Shown: piece by piece, positions 6,173-7,129 of the stretch
Position numbering within the stretch: position 1 is the stretch's first letter
How the letters are laid out: every line of letters starts with the position of its first letter
From: Candidatus Dormiibacterota bacterium
GTDB taxonomy: Bacteria > Chloroflexota > Dormibacteria > UBA8260 > Bog-877
Direction of reading: 5' to 3'
Assembly (NCBI GenBank): GCA_003164475.1
Contig: PLTL01000065.1
Span: forward strand, 1-7,129
DNA length: 7,129 nt
Notes under the pieces: model-generated
What the model saw: only the letters and a program-made list of their open reading frames with translations
Told to the model about the DNA's origin: nothing
Databases searched by the model: none
Position numbers and translations under genes: made by a program

Positions 6173-7000
6173 TCAACGGGCCGGATCCGTAGCCATCCGA
6201 GCGCTGAGGGGCCGCCGCTGGCGGTGGCCAGCCCAGCCGCGGGCCAGGCCGTACGAGGTGGCACCCAGGGTCCCGACGAAGAATCCGATCGGCCAGGCCG
6301 ACAGGTAGGAGAGTGCGATCGCAACCCACACGATGGCGAGCGCGATGAGCACCGCCAGCCCCATAGCCAGCAGCGGACGAGCGGTGAGCGAGCGGGCCGC
6401 CGCAGCCGGGGCGGTCATCAGGCTGAACATGAGAAACGCGCCCACGACCGGCACCGTCATGGTGGTGGCTAGGGCCACCAGCAGCACGAAGCACAGTTCC
6501 AACGGTTGGGCTCGGACTCCCCGGGCCTCGCCCGCTTCGGGCATCACCGAGCTGAGCATCAGGGGCCGGAAGAGCACCAGAACGGCAGCCACACAAGCCA
6601 CTCCCAGGGCCAGGATCGGCAGCAGCTCAGCGCTGCTTACCCCCACCACGTCCCCGAACAGAAGGGAGAAGATCTCCGATGCGTACTCCTCGCTCATGCT
6701 GAGGAAGAGCGCTCCCAGGCCCAGCATCATGACCAGGGCCAGAGCGGTCACCACGTCGTGGCGCCCACGCCGGCTGAGCCAGCTGATGCTGAGCGCTCCG
6801 GCGACGGCGAAGGTCCCCAAGCCCAGCAGGGTGCTGAGGCCGAGCAGGCCCGCCGCGGCCGCACCGGCGAAGGCGCCGTTGGGCACCGCGTGGGCGATGA
6901 ACGCCGCTCCGCGCAGGACGATGAAGAAGCCGAGCACTCCGGCTACCACCGCGACCATGGTCGCGGCCAGCCAGGTGTTGACCATGAATCCGGAGAACAC
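6173..7000 (-). CDS. Metal ABC transporter permease (ABC-3 family; zinc/manganese type)
   Basis: This 275-residue integral membrane protein has about eight hydrophobic segments and normal ABC-3 (ZnuB/TroC/MntB-type) length. It forms the membrane channel of a high-affinity metal importer powered by an ATPase and fed by a solute-binding protein. Family features in order are a first helix ending GVLGFFIVLRGAAFIAHAV (about 21-39), FSLLFGDVVGVSSAELL (about 111-127), TVPVVGAFLMFSLMTAPAAAAR in the second half, and a last helix with PIGFFVGTLGATSYGLARG. The HAVPNGAFAG segment departs from the commoner HAVLPGVA form. The GTG at 7000 gives the best N-terminus and follows AGGCGG at the right spacing; an ATG five codons in is the alternative. 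It starts five bases after the upstream permease stop, so the two are co-translated. The Fur-family gene downstream suggests zinc. Metal specificity cannot be read from the sequence. Confidence 0.92.
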   Translation of the reverse strand: MFSGFMVNTWLAATMVAVVAGVLGFFIVLRGAAFIAHAVPNGAFAGAAAAGLLGLSTLLGLGTFAVAGALSISWLSRRGRHDVVTALALVMMLGLGALFLSMSEEYASEIFSLLFGDVVGVSSAELLPILALGVACVAAVLVLFRPLMLSSVMPEAGEARGVRAQPLELCFVLLVALATTMTVPVVGAFLMFSLMTAPAAAARSLTARPLLAMGLAVLIALAIVWVAIALSYLSAWPIGFFVGTLGATSYGLARGWAGHRQRRPLSARMATDPAR

Positions 7001-7005
7001 CGTCG

Positions 7006-7128
7006 CTACCGCCTGGCCATCCCGACGTCAACCATGGCGCGGCCCGGCTGCCTCCTGGAGAACCAGCCAGGGATGGGGATCTGGGTCAGGAGGTAGGCGG
7101 TGAAGATCAGGGCCACCACGAAGAAGCT
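7006..7128 (-). CDS. C-terminal end of a second ABC-3-type metal permease (partial)
   Basis: The last 40 codons and the TAG stop (7008-7006) of a gene entering from the right edge on the minus strand. It begins with a hydrophobic helix, SFFVVALIFTAYLLTQIP, followed by a short tail with several arginines. That helix resembles the final helix of the neighbouring permease (PIGFFVGTLGATSYGLARG), as expected for tandem paralogous permeases in metal importers built from two different membrane subunits. The stop lies five bases before the next start. The identification rests on one helix and on context, so it is moderate. Confidence 0.6.
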   Translation of the reverse strand, partial: SFFVVALIFTAYLLTQIPIPGWFSRRQPGRAMVDVGMARR

Positions 7129-7129
7129 C

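Noticed and set aside
6333..7103. A 256-codon plus-strand frame opposite the permease gene
   Set aside because: The minus-strand frame is a clear membrane permease with family motifs. The plus-strand product is Ser/Thr/Arg-rich with no fold signature.
1..7129. CRISPR arrays, insertion sequences, tRNA or rRNA genes, toxin-antitoxin pairs
   Set aside because: I found no regularly spaced repeats, no transposase motifs, no terminal inverted repeats and no tRNA-like cloverleaf on either strand.

Overview
The window looks like a chromosomal segment of a very GC-rich bacterium, most likely an actinobacterium and perhaps from an uncultured lineage. Evidence for this is the strong G/C preference at third codon positions, GTG starts on three of the genes, Ala/Arg-rich proteins, and the smc-ftsY pair commonly seen in Actinobacteria. 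I cannot place it to a family.

Left block, plus strand (1-4970): the 3' part of an Ala/Pro-rich gene with arginine clusters runs in from the left edge. It overlaps the complete smc gene (497-4027) by the ATGA arrangement. smc in turn overlaps ftsY (4008-4970) by 20 bases. These three genes look like one translationally coupled transcription unit whose promoter lies outside the window. SMC organises and helps segregate the chromosome. FtsY is the membrane receptor of the signal recognition particle. The ATPase head of SMC is fully conserved, but its hinge is short and has lost the usual glycine-rich motif. FtsY has no acidic A domain and has two unusual substitutions in normally conserved GTPase motifs.

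Middle (4971-5297): a 327-base convergent gap separates the plus-strand block from a minus-strand block. It holds a stem-loop just after ftsY and another just after the minus-strand regulator gene. I see no convincing gene there.

Right block, minus strand (5298-7129, read right to left): the last 40 codons of a membrane protein that appears to be one ABC-3 metal permease, then a complete ABC-3 permease (6173-7000), then a 428-base stretch without a convincing gene, then a Fur-family regulator (5298-5744) with two CxxC zinc-binding pairs. The context suggests zinc (or manganese) uptake with its own Zur-like repressor. The ATPase and the solute-binding protein would be expected beyond the right edge.

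This is largely a housekeeping region. I found no convincing new multi-gene system. The points most worth a second look are the divergent SMC hinge, the altered FtsY motifs, a 22-bp exact in-frame repeat in the smc coiled coil, and the unexplained 428-base gap ahead of the Fur-family gene.
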